A stretch of 5,392 bases of DNA from Solirubrobacterales bacterium. GTDB taxonomy: Bacteria; Actinomycetota; Thermoleophilia; Solirubrobacterales; Solirubrobacteraceae. The DNA lies in contig JAFAZB010000023.1 in the NCBI GenBank assembly GCA_019240015.1, forward strand, positions 1 through 5,392. The letters run 5' to 3'. The notes below the pieces were generated by a model. That model saw nothing but the letters and a program-made list of their open reading frames with translations. It was not told the DNA's origin and searched no databases. Both the position numbers and the translations under genes were made by a program. Of the stretch, positions 1-5,392 are shown one piece after another (position 1 is the stretch's first letter; each line of letters starts with the position of its first letter).

Positions 1-615
1 GGCTGCCGAGCCGTGGCTGCGGCCCGGCTTCAGGCGCCGGGGAGCGAATGGGCGGCGTTCCGGGCGATCCAGCTGGCCAACTTCACCACCCCCCTGGTCT
101 TGGAGGACGACGCCGAGCTCGCGGTCGTGCTCGATCGGGTGCCCGGCATCGACGGTCCCGGGCTGATCGCCCGGCTCGATGACCCCGACGTGACCGAAGC
201 CTACGAACGCGACCGCGCTGAGGCGCGCACCGCCGCAGGCTCGCCGGCCGAGCTACAACGCAAGACGGCCAGCACCGACGGGCCGGTGCGCTTCACCGCG
301 CCGTCTGTGGTGTTCGAAGCAAACGGCCACCGGCTGATCGCCGGCGGGTTCCAGCCGGTCGAGGCCTACGACGTGCTGATCGCGAACCTCGACCCGACCC
401 TGGAGCGCCGGCCACCGCCCGAGGATCCGCTGCCGCCGCTCGAGCATTTCCGCGCCGGCTTGACGACCCAGGAGGTGGCAGCGCTGATGACGCACGGCAA
501 CGACGCCCCGGATCGGAAGGCCGCCGAGACCGCGCTGCTCGACTTGGTGGCCGCGGGCACCGCCACGCGAGAGCCGCTGGGCGACGACGCGCTGTGGAAG
601 CATGCGCCCGTGTGA
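1..615 (+). CDS. DsbA-family thioredoxin-fold protein, 5' end missing
   Basis: This is the C-terminal 204 codons of a DsbA/FrnE-like protein; the reading frame is open to base 1, so the gene starts upstream. A GTG at 13 could be read as a start, but the protein would then lack the CxxC-containing first half of the fold, so I treat it as internal. What is visible is the helical insertion (Glu/Asp/Arg-rich, about nt 100-260), then the cis-proline loop T-A-P (Pro at nt 301-303) followed by strand VVFE and the segment GGFQPVEAYDVLIANL, typical of the second half of DsbA folds. A Pro-rich linker (about nt 415-440) leads to a last domain of about 60 residues resembling a winged helix. Family members are thiol-disulphide oxidoreductases or isomerases; whether this one is redox-active cannot be judged without its N-terminus. 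It converges on the P450 gene, with 6 nt between stop codons. Confidence 0.8.
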   Translation, partial: GCRAVAAARLQAPGSEWAAFRAIQLANFTTPLVLEDDAELAVVLDRVPGIDGPGLIARLDDPDVTEAYERDRAEARTAAGSPAELQRKTASTDGPVRFTAPSVVFEANGHRLIAGGFQPVEAYDVLIANLDPTLERRPPPEDPLPPLEHFRAGLTTQEVAALMTHGNDAPDRKAAETALLDLVAAGTATREPLGDDALWKHAPV

Positions 616-621
616 GCGGAC

Positions 622-1848
622 TCAGCGCTCCAGTCCCAGCCGCAGAGGTAGCGACTCCAGCCCGTAGATACCGGACGGTGTGCCGAACGTGGGCTCGCCT
701 TCGAGTCGCAGCGAACTGACTCGCTCGGCCAGCAGCGCGAGCCCCTCCTGCATCTCCGCACGGGCCAAGTTGGCGCCAACGCAATAGTGGATCCCGGCGC
801 CGAACGTGAGCACTCGCTCGCGGCCGCGCTCGGCCGCGATGTCGAACGAGCCATCCGCGAGCCCCTCGCGGTTGGCGTGCCAGGCAGACACCAGCACGAC
901 CGAGCCGGCCGGGAACCTGATGCCTCGGTGCTCCAGCTCGGCGATCGTGATCCGCGCGGTGAACGGCGTAATCGGCTCGTAGCGGATCGCCTCGTCGACG
1001 GCTGCGAGCGCGAGGCCATGCGGATCTTGGCGCAGCAGCGCCCATTGCTCGGGGTGTTCGGCCAGCAGCCGGACGGCGTGCGCCAGCTGGCTCTGGCTGG
1101 TGTCGACCCCGCCCACGAGGATATTGAGCACCAGGTTGCGCAGCTCGTCGTGGCTGAGCCGTTCCCCCTCCTGCTCGGCGGCGATCAGGTCGGTGATCAG
1201 GTCCTCGCCCGGAGCGCGCCGCCGAGCCTCGATCAGCGCGTCGGCGTACTCGTAGAACTCGCTCACGGCGGTTTCGATCCGATCGCGTTCCGCCATCAGG
1301 CTGGCGGGATCGAATTGCCGCTGGATCCAGTTCGACCAGTCCTGCAGACGCGGCGCGTCGGCGAGCGGCGCGCCCATCACGTGTGCGATCACCCGCGCGG
1401 GGTAGGGCTTCGCGAACTCCGCGATCAGCTCGCAGGATTGCACCGCCGAGCGCTCGTCCAGCAGCCGCTCGGCGAAGGCCCGCATCGCCGGGCGGTAGCG
1501 AGCGACGGCGCGCGGAGCCAGCGCGGGGTTGACGAGGTTGCGCAGCCGACGGTGATCGTCGCCGTTGATGTTGATGATGTTCTTGACGATCTCCTCGTGC
1601 AGGGGGCCGTCGCTGATCCCAAACAGCTCGGCGATCTTGAGGCCGGGGAACACGGCGTCCTTGGTGCGCAGGAAGAACTCGCCCGACTCGCGCTCGAGCA
1701 CCGTGAAGCCGAAGGGGTTGCGCGCCAGCCAGTCGCCGTCGCCGGCCAGCTCCGCCATCGCGGCGCGGTAGCGATCCCCGCGCAGCGAAGGCTCCGTGTG
1801 ATCGAGGCTAGGAAGCTCCAGCTCCGTCGCCAGCGGGGTCCCCGGCAT
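622..1848 (-). CDS. cytochrome P450 (bacterial class I type)
   Basis: A 408-residue soluble P450 of usual bacterial length, with no membrane anchor, so probably cytosolic and served by a separate ferredoxin and reductase not present here. Visible motifs: helix C HRRLR (99-103, heme-propionate contacts); I-helix oxygen-activation motif GGVDTS (246-251); K-helix ExxR as E286-AI-R289; heme loop FGAGIHYCVG (349-358) with C356 as the axial thiolate. All key residues are intact. The meander before the heme loop is short and lacks the usual P-x-R-F. The frame is open as far as 2295, but the extra N-terminus is the GST gene read in another frame; the ATG at 1848 gives the normal length. No Shine-Dalgarno is seen, but TACTCT lies 6 nt upstream. 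The start overlaps the GST end by 41 nt. Family role: mono-oxygenation of a hydrophobic substrate; the substrate is unknown. Confidence 0.95.
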   Translation of the reverse strand: MPGTPLATELELPSLDHTEPSLRGDRYRAAMAELAGDGDWLARNPFGFTVLERESGEFFLRTKDAVFPGLKIAELFGISDGPLHEEIVKNIININGDDHRRLRNLVNPALAPRAVARYRPAMRAFAERLLDERSAVQSCELIAEFAKPYPARVIAHVMGAPLADAPRLQDWSNWIQRQFDPASLMAERDRIETAVSEFYEYADALIEARRRAPGEDLITDLIAAEQEGERLSHDELRNLVLNILVGGVDTSQSQLAHAVRLLAEHPEQWALLRQDPHGLALAAVDEAIRYEPITPFTARITIAELEHRGIRFPAGSVVLVSAWHANREGLADGSFDIAAERGRERVLTFGAGIHYCVGANLARAEMQEGLALLAERVSSLRLEGEPTFGTPSGIYGLESLPLRLGLER

Positions 1849-2653
1849 CGGCTGAGAGTATCCCGCGGCGGCGGTGGCGCCGGAACATCTCTCTGACCCA
1901 GTGCAGCGTTGGATGCTCGGCCAGCCGTTCGGGGCGGTCCTCGATGCCGTCGAGTGTGAAGCGCAGTTTCGGGCCCTCGGGCGGCAGCACGAGCGGATAC
2001 AGCAACGACGCCGCGGCGAGGTCGGCGATCGTGAACCGGTCACCGACGAGGTATCGATTGGCGCCGAGCTCCCGCTCGAGGCGGTCGAGGGCGCGCTCGA
2101 CTCGCGCGCGCGAGCGCTTGGCCGCAGCTTCGCTGCCCGCGCCGAAGCGCATCGCCGTGAAGGCGCGTGCGTAGGCAGGAGCCAGCGGTCCGAGCCGGGC
2201 CAGCGCCGGGGGAGACTCTCGCCTCGCCCACTCGGCGAATCGCGCCCGGTCGCGACGGGCCTCGTGATACGCGAACCGACGGACGTGGGGCCCAAGCTGA
2301 TCGTCGGCGAATTCCTCCAGCGCCAGCGCCCGCCGGCGCTCCGCCGGCTCGCTTGGGTAAAGGGGAGGATCCGGATGGCGTCGCTCGAGCGCGGCGATGA
2401 TCGCGCTCGAGTCGCCGATTGGCCTCTGATCGAGGACCAGCACCGGGAACGTGATCTGTCGACCCCTGGTCAGGGCGAGCGCCACCAGCATGTGGTAGCC
2501 GGGCACGGTCACCCGCCGCTGGTGCTCGATCCCCTTATAGTCGAGCGCCCAGCGCACCTTCTCGCTGTAGTGCGAGATCGGGATGTGCCACAGGACCGGC
2601 TTCGCCGCCGCCTGACCCGGCACGGCGCCAGTCAGCTGTCGCGTCTCAGCCAC
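1808..2653 (-). CDS. glutathione S-transferase-like protein
   Basis: A 281-residue protein with the two-domain GST layout. The thioredoxin-like N-terminal domain starts at about residue 18 (KPVLWHIPISHYSEKVRWAL) and has S27/Y29/S30 in the active-site region, the cis-proline in ITFPVL (P70) and the acidic-Ser pair D81-S82 that normally binds the gamma-glutamyl part of the thiol. The C-terminal helical domain carries the N-capping box GDRFTIADL (204-212). It is somewhat longer than a typical GST (200-230), with extra helices in the middle and a 20-residue Gly/Ala/Asp-rich tail. Actinobacteria often use mycothiol instead of glutathione, so the real thiol is uncertain. The start is GTG at 2653, overlapping the end of the peptidase gene by 22 nt; a second GTG at 2623, 8 nt after the peptidase stop, is an alternative giving 271 residues. 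Neither has a good Shine-Dalgarno, and translational coupling is likely. The last 41 nt overlap the P450. Confidence 0.88.
   Translation of the reverse strand: MAETRQLTGAVPGQAAAKPVLWHIPISHYSEKVRWALDYKGIEHQRRVTVPGYHMLVALALTRGRQITFPVLVLDQRPIGDSSAIIAALERRHPDPPLYPSEPAERRRALALEEFADDQLGPHVRRFAYHEARRDRARFAEWARRESPPALARLGPLAPAYARAFTAMRFGAGSEAAAKRSRARVERALDRLERELGANRYLVGDRFTIADLAAASLLYPLVLPPEGPKLRFTLDGIEDRPERLAEHPTLHWVREMFRRHRRRGILSADAGDPAGDGAGAS
1855..1860 (-). promoter_or_regulatory. candidate internal -10 box (TACTCT) before the P450
   Basis: On the minus strand TACTCT fits TANNNT and ends 6 nt before the P450 ATG. It lies within the last codons of the GST gene. The P450 has no convincing Shine-Dalgarno, so a leaderless message from this box could let the P450 be expressed independently of the upstream genes. 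No -35 match is seen. Confidence 0.35.
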
Positions 2654-3897
2654 GGATTGGTCGCCAGCTCCCGCGCCACCGCCTCAGTCACGGCCAGTGC
2701 CTGCGCGACGGTCGTGTAGTCGACCATCTCGGGAGTGTCGCTCATCTTGTGGTAGTTCGAGAGCGCCTTGTAGCGGTCCATCGAGGTCAGGGTCGTGGTG
2801 GGGTATCCAGCCCGGCTCGGGATCACCGCGTCGGTGGAGTTGCGAGAGCGCATCCCTCGCCGGAGGGGGATCTCGGCCCGGTCCGCCACTCGTGCGACCA
2901 GATCCCGAAAGCCGCGGTCGAAGTAGTCCTCCATGATCACGGGGCCCTCACCCTCGAGCAGGATCAGCCGAGGCGAGCCGACCGTGTCGAGGTTGATGAA
3001 CCAGGTGCGCTCGCGGTCCAGGCGCGAGAAATGGCGCTGGGCAAAGCCGTGGATGCCCCCCTGGAGCACCTCCTCGGCGCCGCAGGACACCAGCAGCACC
3101 GCCAGCCCGGGAAGCGGCTCTGCGATCAATCGCTCGGCGAGCGCGACCAGCACGGCGACCGCGGTCAAGTTGTCGTTGGCGCCGGGCGCCACCGGTCGTC
3201 GGGACACGTCCTCGAACGCCGCGCTGCCGACCAGCGAGCCGGCGCACCCCGCGGCGATCAGCCCGCGCCTGGACCGCGCGGCGCCGAGCGCCACCAGCGC
3301 GGGAGCGCTCAGCATCGCCCACCACAGAGGCAGCGAGGTGTCGATCCGCTCGATGATCCCCGGCAGGTGCTCGCCGAGCCACGCCTGGACCCGCTCGTCG
3401 AAGATCAACCCCGTGGGCGCGGCGTCGTGGTGGGCCATGACGACCAGCGTCCGCGTCGCCGACGGATCGCCACACCGGCCCACCACATTCCACGTCGGCC
3501 TCGGCTCGGTGAGCAGGCGGCGGGCCAGCCGGGGACCGTTGGAGATGTCGTCGGCGATCGCCGCGGTGACCGCCGCCGCCGCCATCCCGGCGAGCTTGCG
3601 TGCTCGCCGGCTCGCCAGTGCCGTCGCGCCGGCCAGCGCCCCCGCCTTCGCCAGCGAGCCGATCACGTGCGCGTAGCCGTCGCGGAATTGCTCCTCGTCG
3701 ATCTGCGCCTCGCAGCCCGCCAGCTGCAGCCGTCGTGCGATCCACCGCGCCGCCTGTTCCTCTCCGGGTGAGCCCGCCCTACGCTCGAGGGTCGCGAGCG
3801 TCTCGATCAGCTCCCGCATCCCGGCCTCGATCCGCTCGTCGGGCGCAGGGGCGGGCGGGGGAGCAGGGGCGGGCGATCGTCTCGCGTCGGCGCTCAC
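2632..3897 (-). CDS. M28-family zinc metallopeptidase with membrane-like segments
   Basis: A 421-residue protein with a full M28 (aminopeptidase) metal site: H156-H-D158 (VVMAHHDA), bridging D242 (GANDN), catalytic E275 and ligand E276 (CGAEE), D304 (INLDTVG) and H383 (NYHKMSD). The spacings D242-E276 (34) and E276-D304 (28) are close to those I recall for the Streptomyces griseus aminopeptidase. Odd features are a Pro/Ala-rich N-terminus (8-19), a hydrophobic Ala-rich pair of helices at about 78-116, and a second hydrophobic pair at about 189-226, lying between the first two ligands. There is no classical signal peptide. It is probably membrane-associated, but orientation is unknown. Likely activity: removal of N-terminal amino acids or hydrolysis of another amide. 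The start is GTG at 3897, 15 nt after the thiolase stop, without a clear Shine-Dalgarno; the next in-frame ATG (residue 27) is possible. The C-terminus overlaps the GST start. Confidence 0.9.
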   Translation of the reverse strand: MSADARRSPAPAPPPAPAPDERIEAGMRELIETLATLERRAGSPGEEQAARWIARRLQLAGCEAQIDEEQFRDGYAHVIGSLAKAGALAGATALASRRARKLAGMAAAAVTAAIADDISNGPRLARRLLTEPRPTWNVVGRCGDPSATRTLVVMAHHDAAPTGLIFDERVQAWLGEHLPGIIERIDTSLPLWWAMLSAPALVALGAARSRRGLIAAGCAGSLVGSAAFEDVSRRPVAPGANDNLTAVAVLVALAERLIAEPLPGLAVLLVSCGAEEVLQGGIHGFAQRHFSRLDRERTWFINLDTVGSPRLILLEGEGPVIMEDYFDRGFRDLVARVADRAEIPLRRGMRSRNSTDAVIPSRAGYPTTTLTSMDRYKALSNYHKMSDTPEMVDYTTVAQALAVTEAVARELATNPWLRRDS

Positions 3898-3912
3898 CGG
3901 GCGGCCGGCGCC

Positions 3913-5130
3913 TCAGTCGCCCTGCACGTGCTCGAACACCGCGGCGATCCCCTGGCCGCCGCCGATGCACATCGTCTCCAGCCCGTAGCGACCGCCGCGG
4001 CGGCGCAGTTCGCGTAGCAGCGTGGCCAGGATCCGCGCGCCGGTCGCGCCGATCGGGTGGCCGAGCGAGATCCCGGACCCATTCACGTTGAGGCGCTCGA
4101 AACCATCCGAGAGCTCCCACTCCCGCAGCACCGCGAGCACTTGGGCCGCAAAGGCCTCATTCAGCTCGATCAGGTCCATCTGGTCCATCGACAGCCCGGC
4201 GCGGTCGAGCGCCCGCTTGGCCGCCGGCACCGGGCCGATCCCCATCGTCCGCGGCGGCACCCCGGCCACGGCCCAGCTCACCAGCCGGGCGAACGGCGTC
4301 AGCCCCAGCTCCTGGGCCCGCTCGGCGTGGGTCACGATGCACACCGCGGCTCCGTCGTTCTGCCCGCTGGAGTTGCCGGGGGTCACGGTCGCCTCGGGGT
4401 CCGACCCGCCCATGATCGGCTTCAGCCTGGCGAGGTCCTCCAGCGATGAGTCTGGGCGGGGGTGCTCGTCGCGGTCGATCAGCCGCCGGCCCTCCTTGCG
4501 ATCCTCGACCGCCACCGGGACGATCTCCTCGGCGAACGCTCCCCGCTCGTGCGCGTCGACCGCACGCTGGTGTGAGCGCAGCGCGAGCTCGTCCTGCTCC
4601 TCGCGAGCGATGCCGTACTCCCGTCGCAGGTTCTCCGCCGTCTCGAGCATGCCGCCCGGCACGGGGTAGTTGGAGCCCCCGGCGGTGACCCGGGCCTGAA
4701 CGAGACGGTCTTCGAGCATCGCTCCGCCCGACCGCGCCCCCCAGCGCAACTTGCTCGAGTAGAGCTCTGTCTGGCTCATGCTCTCCGCGCCGCCCGCCAG
4801 CACCAGATCGGCCGCTTCAGTCTGCACGTACATGCACGCCTGGAGCACCGCCTGGAGTCCCGAGCCGCACCGTCGGTCGATCTGCAGGCCGGGCACTTCG
4901 ACCGGCAGCCCGGCGTCGAGCGCCGCGACCCGGCCCAGCGCCGGTGCCTCACCATTGGGGTAGCCCTGTCCCAGCAGCACGTCGTCGACCTGATCGGCTG
5001 GGATCTCTGTGCGCTTCACGAGCTCCTTGATCACGGTCCTGGCCAACTCGGTCACGGGCACGTCGCGAAACATGCCGCCGAAGCGACCCACCGGGGTCCG
5101 GAGTGGTTCGCAAATGACCGCGTCCCGCAT
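3913..5130 (-). CDS. thiolase (acetyl-CoA C-acyltransferase family)
   Basis: A 405-residue thiolase, complete by length (the Zoogloea ramigera biosynthetic enzyme is about 392). The nucleophile is C88 in RRCGSG; NEAFAA (324-329), GHPIGATGAR (357-366, H358) and CIGGGQG (388-394, C388 as acid/base) complete the classical Cys-His-Cys/Asn active site. The second signature reads N-V-N-G-S-G-I-S-L-G-H-P, a variant of the commoner NGGAIALGHP. It either cleaves 3-ketoacyl-CoA with CoA (beta-oxidation) or condenses two acetyl-CoA; the sequence alone does not decide which. It is cytosolic. The start is the ATG at 5130 because MRDAVICEPLRTPVGR is the usual thiolase beginning; an open frame to 5259 adds 43 Pro/Ala/Arg-rich residues that run into a repeat and do not look coding. 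It is the first gene of the minus-strand unit, with a TAAGCT box 7 nt before the ATG and no Shine-Dalgarno. Confidence 0.95.
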   Translation of the reverse strand: MRDAVICEPLRTPVGRFGGMFRDVPVTELARTVIKELVKRTEIPADQVDDVLLGQGYPNGEAPALGRVAALDAGLPVEVPGLQIDRRCGSGLQAVLQACMYVQTEAADLVLAGGAESMSQTELYSSKLRWGARSGGAMLEDRLVQARVTAGGSNYPVPGGMLETAENLRREYGIAREEQDELALRSHQRAVDAHERGAFAEEIVPVAVEDRKEGRRLIDRDEHPRPDSSLEDLARLKPIMGGSDPEATVTPGNSSGQNDGAAVCIVTHAERAQELGLTPFARLVSWAVAGVPPRTMGIGPVPAAKRALDRAGLSMDQMDLIELNEAFAAQVLAVLREWELSDGFERLNVNGSGISLGHPIGATGARILATLLRELRRRGGRYGLETMCIGGGQGIAAVFEHVQGD

Positions 5131-5137
5131 CCGGGCG

Positions 5138-5143
5138 AGCTTA
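5138..5143 (-). promoter_or_regulatory. candidate -10 box (TAAGCT) for leaderless thiolase mRNA
   Basis: On the minus strand TAAGCT fits the actinobacterial -10 pattern TANNNT and ends 7 nt before the thiolase ATG, so transcription would start at or beside the A of the ATG. No Shine-Dalgarno is present between them, which agrees with a leaderless message. I see no -35 resembling TTGACA at 16-18 nt upstream; that element is often weak in such genomes. Confidence 0.45.
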
Positions 5144-5149
5144 CCGAGC

Positions 5150-5196
5150 GGGGATTGCGGGGCGTGGGGGCGGGTGTTGGGCGTGGGGTCCGTGGG
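5150..5196 (+). other. G-run tract, possible G-quadruplex
   Basis: The plus strand has seven runs of three to five G at 5150-5153, 5159-5162, 5166-5170, 5172-5174, 5179-5181, 5185-5188 and 5194-5196, with intervening loops of 1-5 nt. This satisfies the usual G-quadruplex pattern several times over. It lies 20-66 nt upstream of the thiolase ATG, on the template strand for that gene, where the promoter -35 region would be. An effect on transcription is inferred only. Confidence 0.5.
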
Positions 5197-5237
5197 CGAG
5201 GCGCCTTGCGGCCGCGGGGCGGCGCGGGCGGCGCGCG

Positions 5238-5274
5238 TCCGACCTGCACGAGCCCCCAAACTGGCACGGTCGGA
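5238..5274. other. imperfect hairpin beside the repeat cluster
   Basis: TCCGACC (5238-5244) pairs with GGTCGGA (5268-5274), and TGC (5245-5247) with GCA (5264-5266), leaving one bulged C (5267) and a 16-nt loop. Ten base pairs in total. The loop contains most of the first copy of the 15-nt repeat unit, so this stem competes with pairing between repeat copies. It may be part of the same repeat element. Confidence 0.45.
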
Positions 5275-5357
5275 TGCCTACTTGGGTGCTCGTGCATGTA
5301 TGCAATGCACGAGCACCCATTTCGGCTCGGGCTTGCGCAGTTTGGGTGCTGGTGCAT
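5244..5357. repeat. four-copy, mirror-symmetric inverted repeat cluster
   Basis: The unit TGGGTGCTCGTGCAT occurs four times in alternating orientation: reverse at 5244-5258 (13 of 15 match), forward at 5283-5297 (exact), reverse at 5305-5319 (exact) and forward at 5343-5357 (14 of 15). Start-to-start steps are 39, 22 and 38 nt, so the whole cluster is symmetric about 5301. The outer pair matches over a longer stretch (5244-5263 against 5338-5357, 17 of 20, ending in CCCAAACTG read toward the centre). It lies in the non-coding region upstream of the thiolase, 114-227 nt before its ATG. It could be an intergenic palindromic repeat (REP/BIME-like), an operator for a dimeric regulator, or part of a structured RNA; the sequence does not decide. 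Confidence 0.75.
5283..5319. repeat. 15-bp perfect inverted repeat, 7-nt loop
   Basis: TGGGTGCTCGTGCAT (5283-5297) and ATGCACGAGCACCCA (5305-5319) are perfect complements around the loop GTATGCA. This is the core of the larger cluster and would form a very stable hairpin or cruciform. Only TTT follows on the plus strand and no T-run on the minus strand, so it is a poor intrinsic terminator. The centre of the palindrome is an AT-richer spot in otherwise GC-heavy DNA. Confidence 0.85.
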
Positions 5358-5392
5358 GCTCGCGCGGGGCCGCGGGGCCGCCGCGGGGGGCG

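Larger units (their letters stand above)
5131..5392. other. non-coding region upstream of thiolase
   Basis: Apart from the -10 candidate, G-run tract, hairpin and repeat cluster listed separately, I see no gene here. Open frames crossing it are Pro/Ala/Arg-rich, run through the inverted repeats and match no family I recognise. The last 35 nt (5358-5392) are almost pure G and C with no visible feature. Confidence 0.6.

Noticed and set aside
13..615. Complete small gene starting at the GTG at 13
   Set aside because: It would begin in the middle of a DsbA fold without CxxC, and the frame stays open to the window edge with matching sequence character.
787..1896. Long plus-strand open frame of 369 codons antisense to the P450
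   Set aside because: No recognisable domain; composition (His/Arg/Gly/Val) is typical of the complement of a GC-rich coding gene, and the opposite strand has an intact P450.
1849..2295. 149-residue N-terminal extension of the P450 frame
   Set aside because: It is Ser/Arg/Ala-rich, fully covered by the well-supported GST gene in another frame, and P450 length is normal from the ATG at 1848.
2749..3771. Long plus-strand open frame of 340 codons antisense to the peptidase
   Set aside because: No family resemblance and an Arg/His/Gly/Gln-rich composition; the opposite strand carries a complete M28 active site.
5131..5259. 43-residue N-terminal extension of the thiolase frame
   Set aside because: Pro/Ala/Arg-rich, begins inside the repeat cluster, and thiolases normally start at the MRDAV equivalent; a leaderless promoter box sits in this stretch.
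5283..5321. Strong hairpin as a rho-independent terminator
   Set aside because: Only three T follow on the plus strand, no plus-strand gene precedes it, and the minus strand has no T-run after the stem.
5244..5357. CRISPR array
   Set aside because: Copies alternate in orientation, are only 15 nt, and spacing is not uniform; CRISPR repeats are direct with regular spacers.

Overview
The window is very GC-rich with densely packed, overlapping genes. It looks like a high-GC actinobacterium. The protein style (a DsbA-family protein with an extra C-terminal domain, Pro/Ala/Arg-rich linkers, an actinobacterial-type P450) suggests Solirubrobacterales/Thermoleophilia, but that placement is an inference from sequence character, not from a search.

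Layout. (1) Positions 1-615, plus strand: the 3' part of a DsbA/FrnE-like thioredoxin-fold protein whose start and CxxC region lie upstream of the window. (2) Positions 5130-622, minus strand: a tightly packed four-gene unit, in transcription order thiolase (5130-3913), membrane-type M28 metallopeptidase (3897-2632), glutathione S-transferase-like protein (2653-1808) and cytochrome P450 (1848-622). The gaps are 15 nt, then a 22-nt overlap, then a 41-nt overlap. The P450 and the DsbA-family gene converge tail to tail with only 6 nt between their stop codons. (3) Positions 5131-5392: a non-coding stretch upstream of the thiolase, holding a G-run tract and a symmetric cluster of inverted repeats.

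How the genes may work together. Thiolase (acyl-CoA cleavage or condensation), P450 (mono-oxygenation) and GST (thiol conjugation or peroxide handling) fit a unit for breakdown or detoxification of a hydrophobic compound. The M28 peptidase does not obviously belong to such a pathway. No substrate can be named from the sequence. Both genes with ATG starts (thiolase, P450) lack a clear Shine-Dalgarno sequence and instead have a TANNNT hexamer 6-7 nt before the ATG, as expected for leaderless transcription. The P450 may therefore also be transcribed from inside the end of the GST gene.

The most unusual parts are the four-copy, mirror-symmetric repeat around 5301, and the M28 peptidase, which carries a long hydrophobic insertion between its first two zinc ligands. 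I see no CRISPR, tRNA, rRNA, transposase or phage gene, and no clear new defence-type system.
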